DNA of 64,000 bases from Aurantimonas coralicida DSM 14790 (GTDB lineage Bacteria > Pseudomonadota > Alphaproteobacteria > Rhizobiales > Rhizobiaceae), in the NCBI RefSeq assembly GCF_000421645.1, contig NZ_ATXK01000002.1:372001-436000 (forward strand), written 5' to 3'. Below are positions 1 to 9,963 of this stretch, piece after piece. Made by a program: the position numbers and the translations under genes. Position 1 is the stretch's first letter; each line of letters opens with the position of its first letter. The notes beneath the pieces were generated by a model. That model saw only the letters and a program-made list of their open reading frames with translations, made no database searches and was not told the origin of the DNA.

Positions 1-93
1 GTGCTCCTGAAGCTGGGCGTCGACAGCCGCACCCAGGCGGTGATCCGCCTGTCGCGGCTCGGCATCGATCTGGAAAGCGGCCTCGCCGGCTGA
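1..93 (+). CDS. LuxR-family response regulator, C-terminal fragment
   Basis: Only the last 30 codons lie in the window; the gene enters from the left. The fragment contains KLGVDSRTQAVIRLSRLGI, which is the end of the recognition helix region of a LuxR/NarL helix-turn-helix domain. It is convergent with the long symporter-type hybrid kinase at 159-3632. A LuxR regulator beside such a kinase resembles the CrbR/CrbS pair that controls acetate use in other proteobacteria, so the two may be partners. The receiver domain is outside the window, so this is inferred from the tail and the neighbour only. Confidence 0.7.
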   Translation: MLLKLGVDSRTQAVIRLSRLGIDLESGLAG

Positions 94-158
94 GCCGCGC
101 GCCGCGGACGCATCTCATCCAGGACACGCGCCATAAAGCGGCGCTGCTGCCGGGCCGC

Positions 159-3100
159 CTATTCCGCGGCTTCGCGGCGGCCATGCTTGCGGCCCATGGC
201 GGCGCGCAGCGAGGCCGGCTTCAGCGGCTTGGTCAGGATGTCCACTTCCATTCCCGCCGCCTGCTCGCGCAGACCCGGCGACCGGTCGGCGGTGACGAGG
301 ATCACCGGCAGCTCGGGGCCGAACACCCGGCGCAGCGCCGTCACCGCGTCGAGGCCGGTCCCTTCATCGAGATGATAGTCGACGAGGGCGATGTCGGGCA
401 CGATGCCGCGTCGCCCGAGATCGGGGATCGCCTCCGACGCGGACCCATAGGCCTCGACCTCGCAGCCCCAGCCGGCCAGGAGCACCCGCATGCCCTCGCG
501 GATGGCCACCTCGTTGTCGATGCACAGGACCCGCGTTCCGGCCAGCGCCAGCCCGGCCCGCGCGGGCAGCAGCGCGGTCTGGGGCGCGGTGACGGGCGTC
601 ACGTCGGCCACCGGCAGCGTCACCCGGAAGCGGGTGCCGCGGCCATGCTCCGACGTCGCCTCGATCGGATGGTCGAGCACCCGGGCGATGCGATCGACGA
701 TGGACAGGCCGAGACCCAGCCCGCGGGCGGTCCGGCTGCCTTCGTCGAGACGGACGAACTCGTGATAGATCGCCTCCAGCTTGTCGGCCGGAATGCCGAT
801 GCCGCTGTCGGCGATCTCCACGTCGATCCGGCCGCCGGAACGGTGGCGCACGCCGACCACGACCTTGCCGGCACGCGTGTATTTGATGGCGTTGGAGACG
901 AGGTTCTGGATCAGCCGGCGCAGCAGATTGCGGTCCGAGCGGACCGACACGCCGGTGCGCACGAAGCGCAGCGCGATGGCCTTTTCGTCGGCCAGCGGCT
1001 TCATGTCGGTTTCGATCTGGCGCAGCAGCCGGTCGAGCGGGAAATCCTCGATCTTGGCCTGCATGCCGCCGGCTTCCAGCCGCGAGATGTCGAGCACCGC
1101 ACCGATGATCGCTTCGACGGCCTCCAGCGACGAGCCGATATTGGCGGCGATCTCGGTCTCCTGGCCGCCGAGGCTGCGCTCTTCCAGCGCCGCGGCGTAG
1201 AGCCGGGCGGCATTGAGCGGCTGCAGGATGTCGTGGCCGGCGGCGGCCAGGAAGCGCGTCTTGCCAAGATTGGCCGCGTCGGCCGCCAGCCGTGCCTTGC
1301 CGAGCTCTTCGTTGGCCGTCGTCAGCTCGCCGGTGCGCATGCGCACCCGCTCTTCCAGGCTCTCGTTCATCTCGCGCAGGGCGGCGGCGCGGCGCACCCG
1401 CTCGGTCATGTCCGAGACGGTGGCGACGAGGCCGCCTTCCGGCATGCGGTTGGAGCGGAATTCCAGCACGCGGCCGGAGCGCCGCAGGCTGATCTGGCGC
1501 AGCGCCGGCGGCCGGGTCAGCACCTCGAAGCTGGTGTCGTATTCCGGCCGGTCGATCTCGCCGGCCTCGATCAGCTCGTCGAGGACGACGGTCATCGGCG
1601 TGCCGATCTGGCCGAATTCCGAGGACAGGCCGACGAGATCGCGGAACTGCCGGTTCCAGAAGGTCAGGCGGTAGTCGGCATCGAAGATGGCGAGGCCCTG
1701 GTCGACCTGTTCGAGCGCGATCCGCAGGAGATCGCGATTGTATTGCAGCGCCTCGGAGGCGTCGTCGAGAAGCTGCAGCGCCGAGCGGCTGGAATCGGCG
1801 TGGCGCTGGAACAGCAGCGACAGAACGAGCCGCGACGAGGCCGAGCCGATGGCCGCCGCCAGGAGCTGCTCGGAAAAGCGGATCGTGGCGGAATCGGCCG
1901 TGTCGTCGTCGTCGATGGTCCGGTGCTCGGCCTCGGCGAAGCTGCGGAACGAGCGCTCGGTGCGGTCCGAGCCGAGATAGCGGGCGATGGTCGCCTTGAG
2001 TTCGCGGATGCTGACCCCGGCGCGGGTGCGCCGCACACCGGCTGCGGGACCGACGTCGCTGGAGGCGAAGACCGCCGCCTGGATGCGCTCCAGCGGCGTC
2101 GCCTTGCGGCTGAGCGAGCCGACGACGAGGAAGAAGATATTGGCCGACAGGCTGACGAGACAGCCATAGAGCAGCGGATCGAGCAGCGGCGCGGCGGCGG
2201 AACCGGCACCGGCGGTGACCGCCGTCGCGTCGATGGCCTGGCCACGTAGGAGCGCCGGCATCAGCAGCGTCCAGGCCCAGCCGATGATGCCGGCGATGAG
2301 GCCCGCCGTGGCGCCGCGGGCATTGGCGCCCTTCCAGTACAGCCCGGCGAGGAAGGGCGGCGCGAGCTGGGCGATGGCGGCGAAGGACAGGAGCCCGATC
2401 GAGGCGAGACCGCTGCCGGCCCCGGCGTAGCGGTAATAGCCGTAGCCGAGAAACACGACGACAAAGATCGCCGAGCGCCGGACATTGAGGATCAGCCGGG
2501 TCTCGTCGCGGGTGGGGTCGACCGCATGGTCGCGGCGCTTCAGCAGCCACGGCAGGACCAGGTCGTTGGAGATCATGATCGACAGGGCGACGCTGGCGAC
2601 GATCACCATGGCGGTGGCGGCCGACAGGCCGCCGATGAAGGCGACCAGCGACAGCGCGTCCTGGCCCTGCGACAGCGGCAGCGACAGGACGTAGAGATCG
2701 GCATCGACGCTGGGGCCGAGGGTGATCAGCCCGGCCACGGCGATCGGCACGACGAAGAGGTTGATGACGACGAGATAGAGCGGGAACAGCCAGCGGGCGC
2801 GGCGGATCTCGTGGCGGGTGCGGTTTTCCACCACGGTCATGTGGAACTGCCGCGGCAGGAGCAGGATCACCAGCGCGCTGAGGCCGAGCGAGGCGATGAA
2901 ATGACCGCCGATGCCGCCCTGGAAGGAGGCGAGGACGCGCGGGCTGGCGAGCGCGGCATTCCACAATTCGCCCGGCTCGAACAGGACGAAGGTCGCCCAC
3001 AGGCCGACCGCCAGGAAGGCGGTGAGCTTGACCAGCGATTCCATGGCGACGGCGAGAACGAGGCCGTCCTGATGCTCGGTGGCGTCGGCGTGGCGGGTGC

Positions 3101-3632
3101 CGAACAGCACCGCGAAGATGCCGAGGACGGTGGCGACGAGCAGCGCCAGGTCGCCGAACAGCGGCGGCATTTCCAGCGTCGCGCTGTAATGGGCGACGAG
3201 GCTGGCGACGCTGGTGGAAATCGCCTTCAGCTGCAGGGCGATGTACGGCACCGTGCCGACGATGGCGATGACGGTGGCGAGCGCCGCGACGGACGGGTTC
3301 TTGCCGTAGCGCGAGCCGATGAAGTCGGCGACGGTGGTGATGCGTTCGGCCTTGGCGTGGCGGATCAGCCGCTCGATGAAGCCCGGTGCGAAGACGAAGA
3401 CGAGGATCGGGCCGAGATAGATCGCCAGGAAGGACAGGCCGTCGCGCGCCGCCACGCCGACCGAGCCGAAAAATGTCCAGGAGGTGCAATAGACGGCGAG
3501 GCTGAGCGCATAGACGCCCGGCCGGCTGATGCGCGCCCGGCCGGCCGCCGCCCGGCGGTCTCCCCACCAGGCCACGGCGAACAGCAGCAACAGATAGACG
3601 ATCGCCGTGAAGACGATGATCCCGCTATGCAA
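159..3632 (-). CDS. Symporter-fused PAS hybrid histidine kinase (CrbS/CbrA-like)
   Basis: An inner-membrane sensor kinase of 1157 residues. The first 500 or so residues are a sodium:solute symporter-like domain with about a dozen hydrophobic helices. A PAS domain follows (about 630-740), then a HisKA helix with the phospho-accepting His in AAGHDILQPL near residue 790. The ATPase domain has DSGIGIP and GLGLGLSIVDR, and a C-terminal receiver domain has the Asp in ALVDYHLDEG. This order matches CrbS/CbrA kinases, which link transport-like sensing to acetate or carbon-source control. The start is a TTG at 3632 with GGGAGG about nine bases upstream; no better ATG exists. The convergent LuxR tail at 1-93 is the likely partner. 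The ligand cannot be read from the sequence. Confidence 0.9.
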   Translation of the reverse strand: MHSGIIVFTAIVYLLLLFAVAWWGDRRAAAGRARISRPGVYALSLAVYCTSWTFFGSVGVAARDGLSFLAIYLGPILVFVFAPGFIERLIRHAKAERITTVADFIGSRYGKNPSVAALATVIAIVGTVPYIALQLKAISTSVASLVAHYSATLEMPPLFGDLALLVATVLGIFAVLFGTRHADATEHQDGLVLAVAMESLVKLTAFLAVGLWATFVLFEPGELWNAALASPRVLASFQGGIGGHFIASLGLSALVILLLPRQFHMTVVENRTRHEIRRARWLFPLYLVVINLFVVPIAVAGLITLGPSVDADLYVLSLPLSQGQDALSLVAFIGGLSAATAMVIVASVALSIMISNDLVLPWLLKRRDHAVDPTRDETRLILNVRRSAIFVVVFLGYGYYRYAGAGSGLASIGLLSFAAIAQLAPPFLAGLYWKGANARGATAGLIAGIIGWAWTLLMPALLRGQAIDATAVTAGAGSAAAPLLDPLLYGCLVSLSANIFFLVVGSLSRKATPLERIQAAVFASSDVGPAAGVRRTRAGVSIRELKATIARYLGSDRTERSFRSFAEAEHRTIDDDDTADSATIRFSEQLLAAAIGSASSRLVLSLLFQRHADSSRSALQLLDDASEALQYNRDLLRIALEQVDQGLAIFDADYRLTFWNRQFRDLVGLSSEFGQIGTPMTVVLDELIEAGEIDRPEYDTSFEVLTRPPALRQISLRRSGRVLEFRSNRMPEGGLVATVSDMTERVRRAAALREMNESLEERVRMRTGELTTANEELGKARLAADAANLGKTRFLAAAGHDILQPLNAARLYAAALEERSLGGQETEIAANIGSSLEAVEAIIGAVLDISRLEAGGMQAKIEDFPLDRLLRQIETDMKPLADEKAIALRFVRTGVSVRSDRNLLRRLIQNLVSNAIKYTRAGKVVVGVRHRSGGRIDVEIADSGIGIPADKLEAIYHEFVRLDEGSRTARGLGLGLSIVDRIARVLDHPIEATSEHGRGTRFRVTLPVADVTPVTAPQTALLPARAGLALAGTRVLCIDNEVAIREGMRVLLAGWGCEVEAYGSASEAIPDLGRRGIVPDIALVDYHLDEGTGLDAVTALRRVFGPELPVILVTADRSPGLREQAAGMEVDILTKPLKPASLRAAMGRKHGRREAAE

Positions 3633-3860
3633 TTCTCATCCTCCCGGCGGCCTGACGGGAGCGGAGCGGCGCCCCTGCGGGTCAGGTGAGCCGGGATGCC
3701 GCTTCAGGCCGCAGCGTGTTCGACACAACCATCGGTGTCCGCGCAAGTCCAGATCGCGACACCGCCAGCGGCCGCGGGCGCCGGTTTTCCGCGTGTGGCG
3801 CGATTGTGCCCCTGCCGCGCAACTGTAGAGTGGACACCCCATCGTCAGAGGAATCATGAG

Positions 3861-4298
3861 ATGCTCAAGGAATTCAAGGAATTTGCCCTGAAGGGCAACA
3901 TGGTCGATCTGGCGATCGGCATCATCATCGGCGCGGCGTTTTCCGGCCTCGTCAATTCGGTGGTGAAGGACCTGTTCATGCCGGTCATCGCCGCGATCTC
4001 GGGCGGCGTCGACTTCACCAACAAGTTCGTCGGTCTCGACGACGGCGTCACCGCCACCAGCCTGGAAGCGGCGCGCGAGCAGGGACCGGTGCTCGCCTAT
4101 GGCCAGTTCGTCACCCTGTCGATCAACTTCCTGATCGTCGCCTTCATCCTGTTCATGGTGGTCAAGGCGATGAACCGGCTGAAGCGCAAGGAAGAGGCCA
4201 AGCCGCCGGAGGTGTCCGAGGTGCCGCGCAACGAGAAGCTGCTGGAGGAAATCCGCGACCTGCTGGCCAGCGCCTCGAACCGCGAAACCCGGGTCTGA
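3861..4298 (+). CDS. mscL: Large-conductance mechanosensitive channel MscL
   Basis: A 145-residue inner-membrane channel that opens on membrane stretch to release solutes during hypo-osmotic shock. The N-terminal amphipathic segment [19 protein letters not shown] leads into the first membrane helix [19 protein letters not shown], which is the characteristic pore helix. A periplasmic loop follows, then a second helix ([12 protein letters not shown]) and a charged C-terminal helix bundle. Length is normal for the family. The reading frame is open further upstream, but the ATG at 3861 has AGAGGA ten bases before it and matches the family N-terminus. It is a single-gene unit closed by a hairpin terminator. 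Confidence 0.97.
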   Translation: MLKEFKEFALKGNMVDLAIGIIIGAAFSGLVNSVVKDLFMPVIAAISGGVDFTNKFVGLDDGVTATSLEAAREQGPVLAYGQFVTLSINFLIVAFILFMVVKAMNRLKRKEEAKPPEVSEVPRNEKLLEEIRDLLASASNRETRV

Positions 4299-4321
4299 CG
4301 CCTCACTGAACCGATGACGAC

Positions 4322-4353
4322 GCCCGCCGCCGAGAGCGGCGGGCTTGCATTTT
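4322..4353 (+). terminator. Rho-independent terminator of mscL
   Basis: A perfect nine-base-pair stem, GCCCGCCGC with GCGGCGGGC, closes a five-base loop. TTGCATTTT follows. It lies 24 bases after the mscL stop codon. Confidence 0.85.
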
Positions 4354-4429
4354 CCGGGACGAAGCGCGATGCTGGGCACGGCGTCAGGCGACGCCGTTTT
4401 CGTTCGAGTCTCCCCCGGAAGGCACCCTG

Positions 4430-5599
4430 ATGAGCGACAGATTTCGGCTCAGCCGCGAGGCTGTGGAAGCGCCGGCGAGCGGCATTGTCGCCGTCATCGA
4501 CTATGCCCGCGGCCATGAGGGGGTGATCCCGCTCTGGGCCGGCGAGGGCGACCTGCCGACGCCGGGCTTCATCGCAGACGCGGTGACCGCGAGCCTTTCG
4601 GCGGGCGAGACCTTCTACACCTATCAGCGCGGCCTGCCGGAACTGCGCCAGGCGCTGAGCGACTACACCGCCCGGCTTTACGGCATCGAATCCTCGCCGG
4701 AACGCTTCTTCGTCACCGGTTCGGGCATGCAGGCGATCCAGATCTCGATCGCGGCGAGCGCCTCGCCCGGCGACGAGCTGATCTATTTCGGCCCGGCCTG
4801 GCCGAACTTCGCCGCCGCCTGCGGCGTGCGCGGCGCCGTGCCCCGCGAGGTCGCGCTCGACTGGACCGATGCCGGATGGCAGCTCGACCTCGACAAGGTC
4901 GCCGCCGCCATCGGTCCGAAGACCCGCACGATCTTCGTCAACACGCCGGCGAACCCGACCGGCTGGACTGCCGACCACGCGACGCTGAAGGCACTGCTGG
5001 CGCTGGCCCGCCAGCACGGCCTGACGATCATCGCCGACGAGATCTACAGCCGCTTCTACTACGCCGCCGACCGGGCGCCGTCCTTCCACGACATCATGGA
5101 GCCGGACGACGCGATCCTGTTCGTCAATTCCTTCTCCAAGAACTGGGCGATGACCGGCTGGCGGGTCGGCTGGATCGAGACCACCCCGGCCATCGGCACC
5201 GTCATCGCCAATCTCACCCAGTATTCGACCTCGGGCGTCGCCCCTTTCATGCAGCGCGGCGCGATTGCCGCGATCACCGAGGGCGAGCCCTTCGTGGCGA
5301 TGCAGGTGGAGCGGGCCCACAAGGCGCGCGACATCTTCACCGAGCGGCTGGCGGCGACCAACCGGGTCGCCATCGTCCAGCCGGCGGGCGCCTTCTATTC
5401 CTTCTTCGCCATCGACGGCATCACCGAGACCCGCGAGACGGCCTTCCGCATCGTCGACGAGGCCAAGGTCGGTCTTGCGCCCGGCACCGCCTTCGGGCCG
5501 GTCTCGCCGGGCTCGTTCCGGGCCTGCTTCCATCGCCGGCTCGACGAGGTGGAGATGGCGGCGGATCGCCTGGCCGACTGGATCGGCCGTTCGGCGTGA
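4430..5599 (+). CDS. PLP-dependent class I/II aminotransferase
   Basis: A 389-residue cytoplasmic aminotransferase of the aspartate aminotransferase fold. The motif NTPANPTGW (around residue 165), IIADEIYSRF for cofactor contact, and NSFSKNWAMTGWRVGW with the PLP-binding Lys are all present. The substrate cannot be assigned. The arrangement resembles aspartate/aromatic or pyridoxal-phosphate aminotransferases annotated only by fold. GGAAGG sits eight bases before the ATG. The stop overlaps the GTG start of the next gene, a membrane protein, so the two are probably translated together. Confidence 0.9.
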   Translation: MSDRFRLSREAVEAPASGIVAVIDYARGHEGVIPLWAGEGDLPTPGFIADAVTASLSAGETFYTYQRGLPELRQALSDYTARLYGIESSPERFFVTGSGMQAIQISIAASASPGDELIYFGPAWPNFAAACGVRGAVPREVALDWTDAGWQLDLDKVAAAIGPKTRTIFVNTPANPTGWTADHATLKALLALARQHGLTIIADEIYSRFYYAADRAPSFHDIMEPDDAILFVNSFSKNWAMTGWRVGWIETTPAIGTVIANLTQYSTSGVAPFMQRGAIAAITEGEPFVAMQVERAHKARDIFTERLAATNRVAIVQPAGAFYSFFAIDGITETRETAFRIVDEAKVGLAPGTAFGPVSPGSFRACFHRRLDEVEMAADRLADWIGRSA

Positions 5600-6696
5600 C
5601 AGGCTGGGACCGGCGCCGGGTCGGCAATCTCGCCGCCACGCTGGCACTGGCCACCCTCGGCGGGGGCGTGGCGGCGGTGTTCGGCCTGCCGGTCGCCTGG
5701 CTGCTCGGCCCGGTTCTCGCCGTTTCGGCGGCCAGCGTCGCCGGTCTCGATACGCGGCTGCCGCAGGCGCTGCGGACACTGGCCTTCTTCATTCTCGGGA
5801 TGCAGGCCGGTTCCGGCGTGACGCCCGCTGTCCTCGACCAGATGGCGATCTGGCCGCTCTCCTTCGCCGTCCAGATGCTCGGCGTTCTGGGCGTCATCGT
5901 CGTGACGCGCGCGTTCCTGCGCCACGGCCTCGGCTGGGACCGGGACACCGCCCTGTTCGCCTCGCTGCCGGGGGCGCTGTCCTTCGTCTTGGCGGCGGCC
6001 TCGGAAACAAGGGCCGACCTGCCGCGGGTGACCATCGTCCAGAGCGTGCGGCTGCTGATCCTGATCGGCGCGCTGACGCCGGTGCTGGGCTGGTTCGAAG
6101 GCGGCGAGGACGTGGTGGCGGTCGCGCGCGGCACCGACGGGCCGCTGACGGAATATCTGCTGCTGCTGTTCGTCTGCATCGCGGCGGCGGCGCTCGGCCA
6201 TCTGGTGCGGCTGCCGGGCGGCATGATGTTGGGCGCGCTGATCGGCAGCGCCTTCATGCATGTCGGCGAATTCGCCACCGTCGCCATTCCGCCGGTTCTC
6301 GCCGTGCCGAGCCTGATCCTTCTGGGGGCGCTGATCGGGTCGCGGCTGCAGGGGCTGGACCGCAGGGGCGTCTTCGCGCTGCTGCCCGCGGCGATCGGCT
6401 CGTTTGCCATCGGCATCGTGGTCTCGGCGATCTCGGTCGCCGTGGCGGTGCTGGTGCTGGAGATCTCGATCGGGAAGGTGGCGCTGGCCTATGCGCCGGG
6501 CGCGCTGGAAGCGCTGACCGTTCTGGCGTTCCAGTTCGACGTCGATCCGGCCTATGTCGCGGCCCACCACGTCGTGCGCTTCGTCTGCATCGCCCTGATG
6601 GTGCCGCTTCTGGCCAAGCACATTGCGCGGCCGGGCGACACCGTGGCGGTGCCGCCGGAGGAATCAGGCGTCGATGGCGGCGAAGACCGACGGTGA
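5596..6696 (+). CDS. AbrB-family membrane protein (COG3180)
   Basis: A 366-residue integral membrane protein with about ten hydrophobic helices in two similar halves. Glycine-rich segments (LPVAWLLGPVLAVSAASVAG and LPGGMMLGALIGSAFMHVG) occur at equivalent places in the halves, as in AbrB/COG3180 proteins, sometimes labelled putative ammonia monooxygenase. Its transported substrate is unknown. The start is a GTG that overlaps the TGA of the aminotransferase, chosen because the first hydrophobic segment begins directly after it. Its 3' end overlaps the 3' end of the convergent cupin gene by 33 bases. Confidence 0.85.
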   Translation: MTGWDRRRVGNLAATLALATLGGGVAAVFGLPVAWLLGPVLAVSAASVAGLDTRLPQALRTLAFFILGMQAGSGVTPAVLDQMAIWPLSFAVQMLGVLGVIVVTRAFLRHGLGWDRDTALFASLPGALSFVLAAASETRADLPRVTIVQSVRLLILIGALTPVLGWFEGGEDVVAVARGTDGPLTEYLLLLFVCIAAAALGHLVRLPGGMMLGALIGSAFMHVGEFATVAIPPVLAVPSLILLGALIGSRLQGLDRRGVFALLPAAIGSFAIGIVVSAISVAVAVLVLEISIGKVALAYAPGALEALTVLAFQFDVDPAYVAAHHVVRFVCIALMVPLLAKHIARPGDTVAVPPEESGVDGGEDRR

Positions 6697-7041
6697 CGGG
6701 GCGGGCGCCTCGCCGCCCTCCGGTCCCCAGAAGATCACCCAGGTGACGAAATCGTCCGACATGTCGGTGAAGCGGTGGTCCTGTCCGGCGCGCACGAACA
6801 GCGCGTCGCCCGCCGCCACGTCGTCGGTCTGGCCCTCGCGCCAGAAGGCGGCCCGGCCCGACACGACGATGTAGAGCTCGTCCTGCAGATGCGGGCGCTG
6901 GTGGTCTGTGCCGCGCGGCGCGAACACTTCCAGCGACATGGTACCGTGGGAGATGGCCTCGGCGGCGAAGACGCCGTCCGGCCATTGCTCGGTCGCGGGC
7001 AGGGGAAATCTGTCCAGAAGCTGCGCCAGCGAAATCTTCAT
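6664..7041 (-). CDS. Small cupin-domain protein
   Basis: A 125-residue single-domain cupin. The first cupin motif lies in DHQRPHLQDELYIVVSGRA and the second in VRAGQDHRF, supplying His and Glu residues of a likely metal site. Such small cupins can be sugar isomerases, dioxygenases or non-catalytic sensors; nothing in the sequence decides. AAAGGAG is seven bases before the ATG. It lies just downstream of hemA on the same strand, 63 bases away, so it may be co-transcribed with it. Confidence 0.8.
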   Translation of the reverse strand: MKISLAQLLDRFPLPATEQWPDGVFAAEAISHGTMSLEVFAPRGTDHQRPHLQDELYIVVSGRAAFWREGQTDDVAAGDALFVRAGQDHRFTDMSDDFVTWVIFWGPEGGEAPAPSPSVFAAIDA

Positions 7042-7104
7042 GGAGCGCTCCTTTCGACGCGGGTCGTCACCCGGCCGCGTCGTGCGCGGCCGGTGTGGGA
7101 CGTG

Positions 7105-8385
7105 TCAGCCGCCGGCCTGCGACACGACCAGCGGGGTCACCTTGGTGGACCGCTCGGCCTGGGCCGGCTGCTGGCTGGCGAAGGGAATGCCGATGGCGTT
7201 CCAGGTCTCGACCAGGGCATCCTTCAGCGTGTCGATCAGCGCGTCGTCGTGCAGCGGAGTCGGCGTGATGCGCAGGCGCTCGGTGCCGCGCGGCACGGTC
7301 GGGTAGTTGATCGGCTGGATGTAGATGCCGTGGGCGTGGAGGAGGTGGTCGCTGGCCTTCTTGCACAGGTCCGGATCGCCGACGAGCACCGGCACGATGT
7401 GGGTCTCGGACGGCATCACCGGCAAATCGGCCTCGCCGAACACCAGCTTCGCCTGCGCCGCCTGGCGCTGCTGCGCGTCGCGCTCGGCCTGGCTGGTCTT
7501 CAGGTGGCGGATGGAGGCGACCGCCGCGGCGGCCAGAGCCGGCGGCAGGGCGGTGGTGAAGATGAAGCCCGGCGCATAGGAGCGGACCGCATCGATCAGC
7601 GCCCGGGTGCCGGTGATGTAGCCGCCGAGGACGCCGAAGGCCTTGGCCAGCGTGCCCTCGATCACGTCGATCCGGTGCGCGACGTCGTCGCGCTCGCAGA
7701 TGCCGCCGCCGCGCGCGCCGTACATGCCGACCGCATGGACCTCGTCGATATAGGTCATGGCATTGTAGCGCTCGGCCAGATCGGCGATCTCGGCGATCGG
7801 CGCGATGTCGCCATCCATGGAATAGACGCTCTCGAAGACGATCAGCTTCGGCCGGTTCGGCTCGGCCGCCTTCAACAGCTCTTCCAGATGGGCGAGGTCA
7901 TTGTGGCGGAACACCTGCTTCTTGACGCCGGACTTGCGCACGCCCTCGATCATCGAGGCGTGGTTCAGCTCGTCGGACAGGATCAGGCAGTCGGGCAGCA
8001 GCTTGGCGATGGTCGAGATCGACGCCTCGTTGGAGACGAAGCCGGAGGTGAAGACCAGCGCGGCTTCCTTGCCGTGCAGATCCGCCAGTTCCTTCTCCAG
8101 TTCCACCAGCGGGTGGTTGGTGCCGGAAATGTTGCGGGTGCCGCCGGCGCCCGAGCCCATGGCCGAGACGGTCGAGGTCATCGCCGAGATGACATCCGCG
8201 TGCTGGCCCATGCCGAGATAGTCGTTGGAGCACCACACGGTGATCTCGGTGGCTTCGCCGTCATGGCGCCAGATGGCCTTCGGAAACCGGCCGGCAATGC
8301 GCTCGAGATCGGCAAAGACCCGGTAGCGTTTCTCGGCATGCAAAGCCTCGATCGCAGACTCGAACTGGCCCTGATAATCGATCAT
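7105..8385 (-). CDS. hemA: 5-Aminolevulinate synthase
   Basis: Condenses glycine and succinyl-CoA to 5-aminolevulinate, the first step of haem, cobalamin and bacteriochlorophyll synthesis in alphaproteobacteria (the Shemin route). The 426-residue protein has the alpha-oxoamine synthase features: NDYLGMGQH, the glycine-rich [25 protein letters not shown] and the PLP Lys in [23 protein letters not shown] is seven bases before the ATG at 8385. The length and the N-terminus starting close to the catalytic core are typical of bacterial HemA. The haem-rich methanol-oxidation machinery downstream would draw on this pathway. Confidence 0.96.
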   Translation of the reverse strand: MIDYQGQFESAIEALHAEKRYRVFADLERIAGRFPKAIWRHDGEATEITVWCSNDYLGMGQHADVISAMTSTVSAMGSGAGGTRNISGTNHPLVELEKELADLHGKEAALVFTSGFVSNEASISTIAKLLPDCLILSDELNHASMIEGVRKSGVKKQVFRHNDLAHLEELLKAAEPNRPKLIVFESVYSMDGDIAPIAEIADLAERYNAMTYIDEVHAVGMYGARGGGICERDDVAHRIDVIEGTLAKAFGVLGGYITGTRALIDAVRSYAPGFIFTTALPPALAAAAVASIRHLKTSQAERDAQQRQAAQAKLVFGEADLPVMPSETHIVPVLVGDPDLCKKASDHLLHAHGIYIQPINYPTVPRGTERLRITPTPLHDDALIDTLKDALVETWNAIGIPFASQQPAQAERSTKVTPLVVSQAGG

Positions 8386-8655
8386 CCCATACTCCTTGTC
8401 AGAACCTTTCTAAGAGCCGTTCCAGTCAAAGTCCATCTTCGGCCGGGCATTCGGGCACCATGCGTTCAATTGTCGTTTTGCCGGGAAGCGAAGCGCGAAC
8501 AGGGACTTCGCCGCCGCTGCGCAGATGGGGATCGCAGCGGCGCGATGCGCGGCGGTTTCGCGGCCCAGCGGAAATGTCGCAGGGCGCGGCGATAACGCCG
8601 CCTCTGCCGACCGTGCCGTCGCGCTTCCATGGTGACCGGATCGGCGGGTCCCCGG

Positions 8656-8832
8656 TCAGTCGTCGCCCGCTCCTGCCGGGTCCGCGTTGTCGTCCGTCTG
8701 CGATGCCTGCGCACTCTGCCGGCGGGCGCGGGCCTGTTCCTTGCGCTTGCGCAAATTCTCCCGCAATTGCGCCTCCAGCCGTTCCTGCCGGCTGAGTTTG
8801 GGCGGAGGGCTTCCGGTGTCGTCCTGGCTCAT
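8656..8832 (-). CDS. Small charged hypothetical protein
   Basis: A 58-residue protein that starts MSQDDTGSPPPKLSRQERLE. It has a highly charged helical middle (about residues 12-40, rich in Arg, Lys, Glu and Gln) and an acidic, Ala- and Asp-rich tail. Short alphaproteobacterial proteins with the SRQERLEAQLRENLRKRK pattern are often annotated as conserved hypotheticals; the function is unknown. The frame extends upstream, but the ATG at 8832 matches that N-terminus. It stands alone between hemA and the epimerase gene. Confidence 0.6.
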   Translation of the reverse strand: MSQDDTGSPPPKLSRQERLEAQLRENLRKRKEQARARRQSAQASQTDDNADPAGAGDD

Positions 8833-8918
8833 CTGTCTGCACCTTGTTCGCGATCGTTGCGGCGATCGGCAGGCTGGCTTGGTCAATCGATCCGCGGCGT
8901 GACGGTTCCGTCGGGGCC

Positions 8919-9845
8919 TCAGCGCGCGTCAGTCGTCATGGCGGCAAGCGCGTCCGGCGTCGACCGGGCCGGCGCCCAGCCGAGCGTGTGTCGCAGATGC
9001 CCGGCATCCACGACGAAGGGCGTGTCGAGGGTCGCCACCATCGCCTCGCGCCCGGCCAGTCCGGCGAGCTTTCGCAGCAAGGCGGGCGGCACCCGGATCA
9101 GGCGAGGGGGGCGGCCGAGCCCGTGGCGGAGGGCCGTCACGATCGCGGCGGTCGACAGCGGCGGATCGCCGGCGACGAGGAAGGTCTCGCTGGCGGCCTG
9201 TTCCTCCGTGAGCGCCAGCACGATCGCCTGCACGAGATCGTTGACGGCCACGAGGCTGCGGGGCGCCGCAAACCCGCCCAGCGGCAGCGGCGCCGGCGTG
9301 CGGGCCAGTTTCGCCAGCGCGGCGATGCCGCCCCGCCCTCCGGCGCCGAACACCGGCACCGGTCGCAGCACGCAGCCCGTCGTCGCACTGCCGGACAGCG
9401 CCTGCCAGAAGGCGCGCTCGCCCTCGTGCTTGGAGCGCGCATAGGCGCTCTGGGGCGCGATCGGGGATGCCTCGTCGACCGGGTCGGGGGAGGCGGCGTG
9501 GACATTCGCCGTACTGACGAAGACCATCCGCCGGACACGCTCTTGCGCCGCACGGCGGGCCAGCGCGGCGGTGCCGTCGCGATTGACCGCCGCAAGGGCC
9601 GAGGCATCGGCGGCGTCGGCCGTGCCCCGCTCGGGATTGGCGGCGGCCAGATGCGCGACGGCGTCGATGCCCCGGGGCCAGTCCGCCGCCGTCTCGATGT
9701 CGGCAAGGTTGGCCGGCGCGGCGAAGACGCCATCGCCGCCCGGCCCGCCGCGGCGCAGGACGACGATGTCGTGGCCGTCAGCCGCGAGCGCGGCCTCAAG
9801 GTGGCGCCCGACGAAACCGCTGCTGCCTGTCAGAAGGATGCGCAA
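8919..9845 (-). CDS. NAD-dependent epimerase/dehydratase family protein
   Basis: A 308-residue short-chain (extended) dehydrogenase. The N-terminal Rossmann motif LLTGSSGFVGR binds NAD(P), HLAAANPE follows the fourth strand, and the catalytic YARSK gives the Tyr and Lys pair. This is the UDP-glucose 4-epimerase/dTDP-glucose dehydratase fold; the sugar is not identifiable. The open frame runs past the divergent gene's start, so I place the start at TTG 9845, which puts RILLTG at the N-terminus and has GGAG upstream. It is divergent from the sugar transferase at 9964, and both are probably part of one surface-polysaccharide function. Confidence 0.82.
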   Translation of the reverse strand: MRILLTGSSGFVGRHLEAALAADGHDIVVLRRGGPGGDGVFAAPANLADIETAADWPRGIDAVAHLAAANPERGTADAADASALAAVNRDGTAALARRAAQERVRRMVFVSTANVHAASPDPVDEASPIAPQSAYARSKHEGERAFWQALSGSATTGCVLRPVPVFGAGGRGGIAALAKLARTPAPLPLGGFAAPRSLVAVNDLVQAIVLALTEEQAASETFLVAGDPPLSTAAIVTALRHGLGRPPRLIRVPPALLRKLAGLAGREAMVATLDTPFVVDAGHLRHTLGWAPARSTPDALAAMTTDAR

Positions 9846-9963
9846 GGCGAGGACACTCCGTGGAACTGTTCGAACCGGTTCTGGCGAAGCCGCGGCCCAT
9901 GCGCAACGCCGGCGGGGCGAAAACCGATTTGCCAATCGCGGGCGATGCTGTAGCGGAAGGGCC

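Noticed and set aside
183-2249. A 688-codon rightward frame opposite the hybrid kinase
   Set aside because: It is a mirror of the kinase coding sequence with no recognisable domain or signal; the left-strand kinase has clear motifs throughout.
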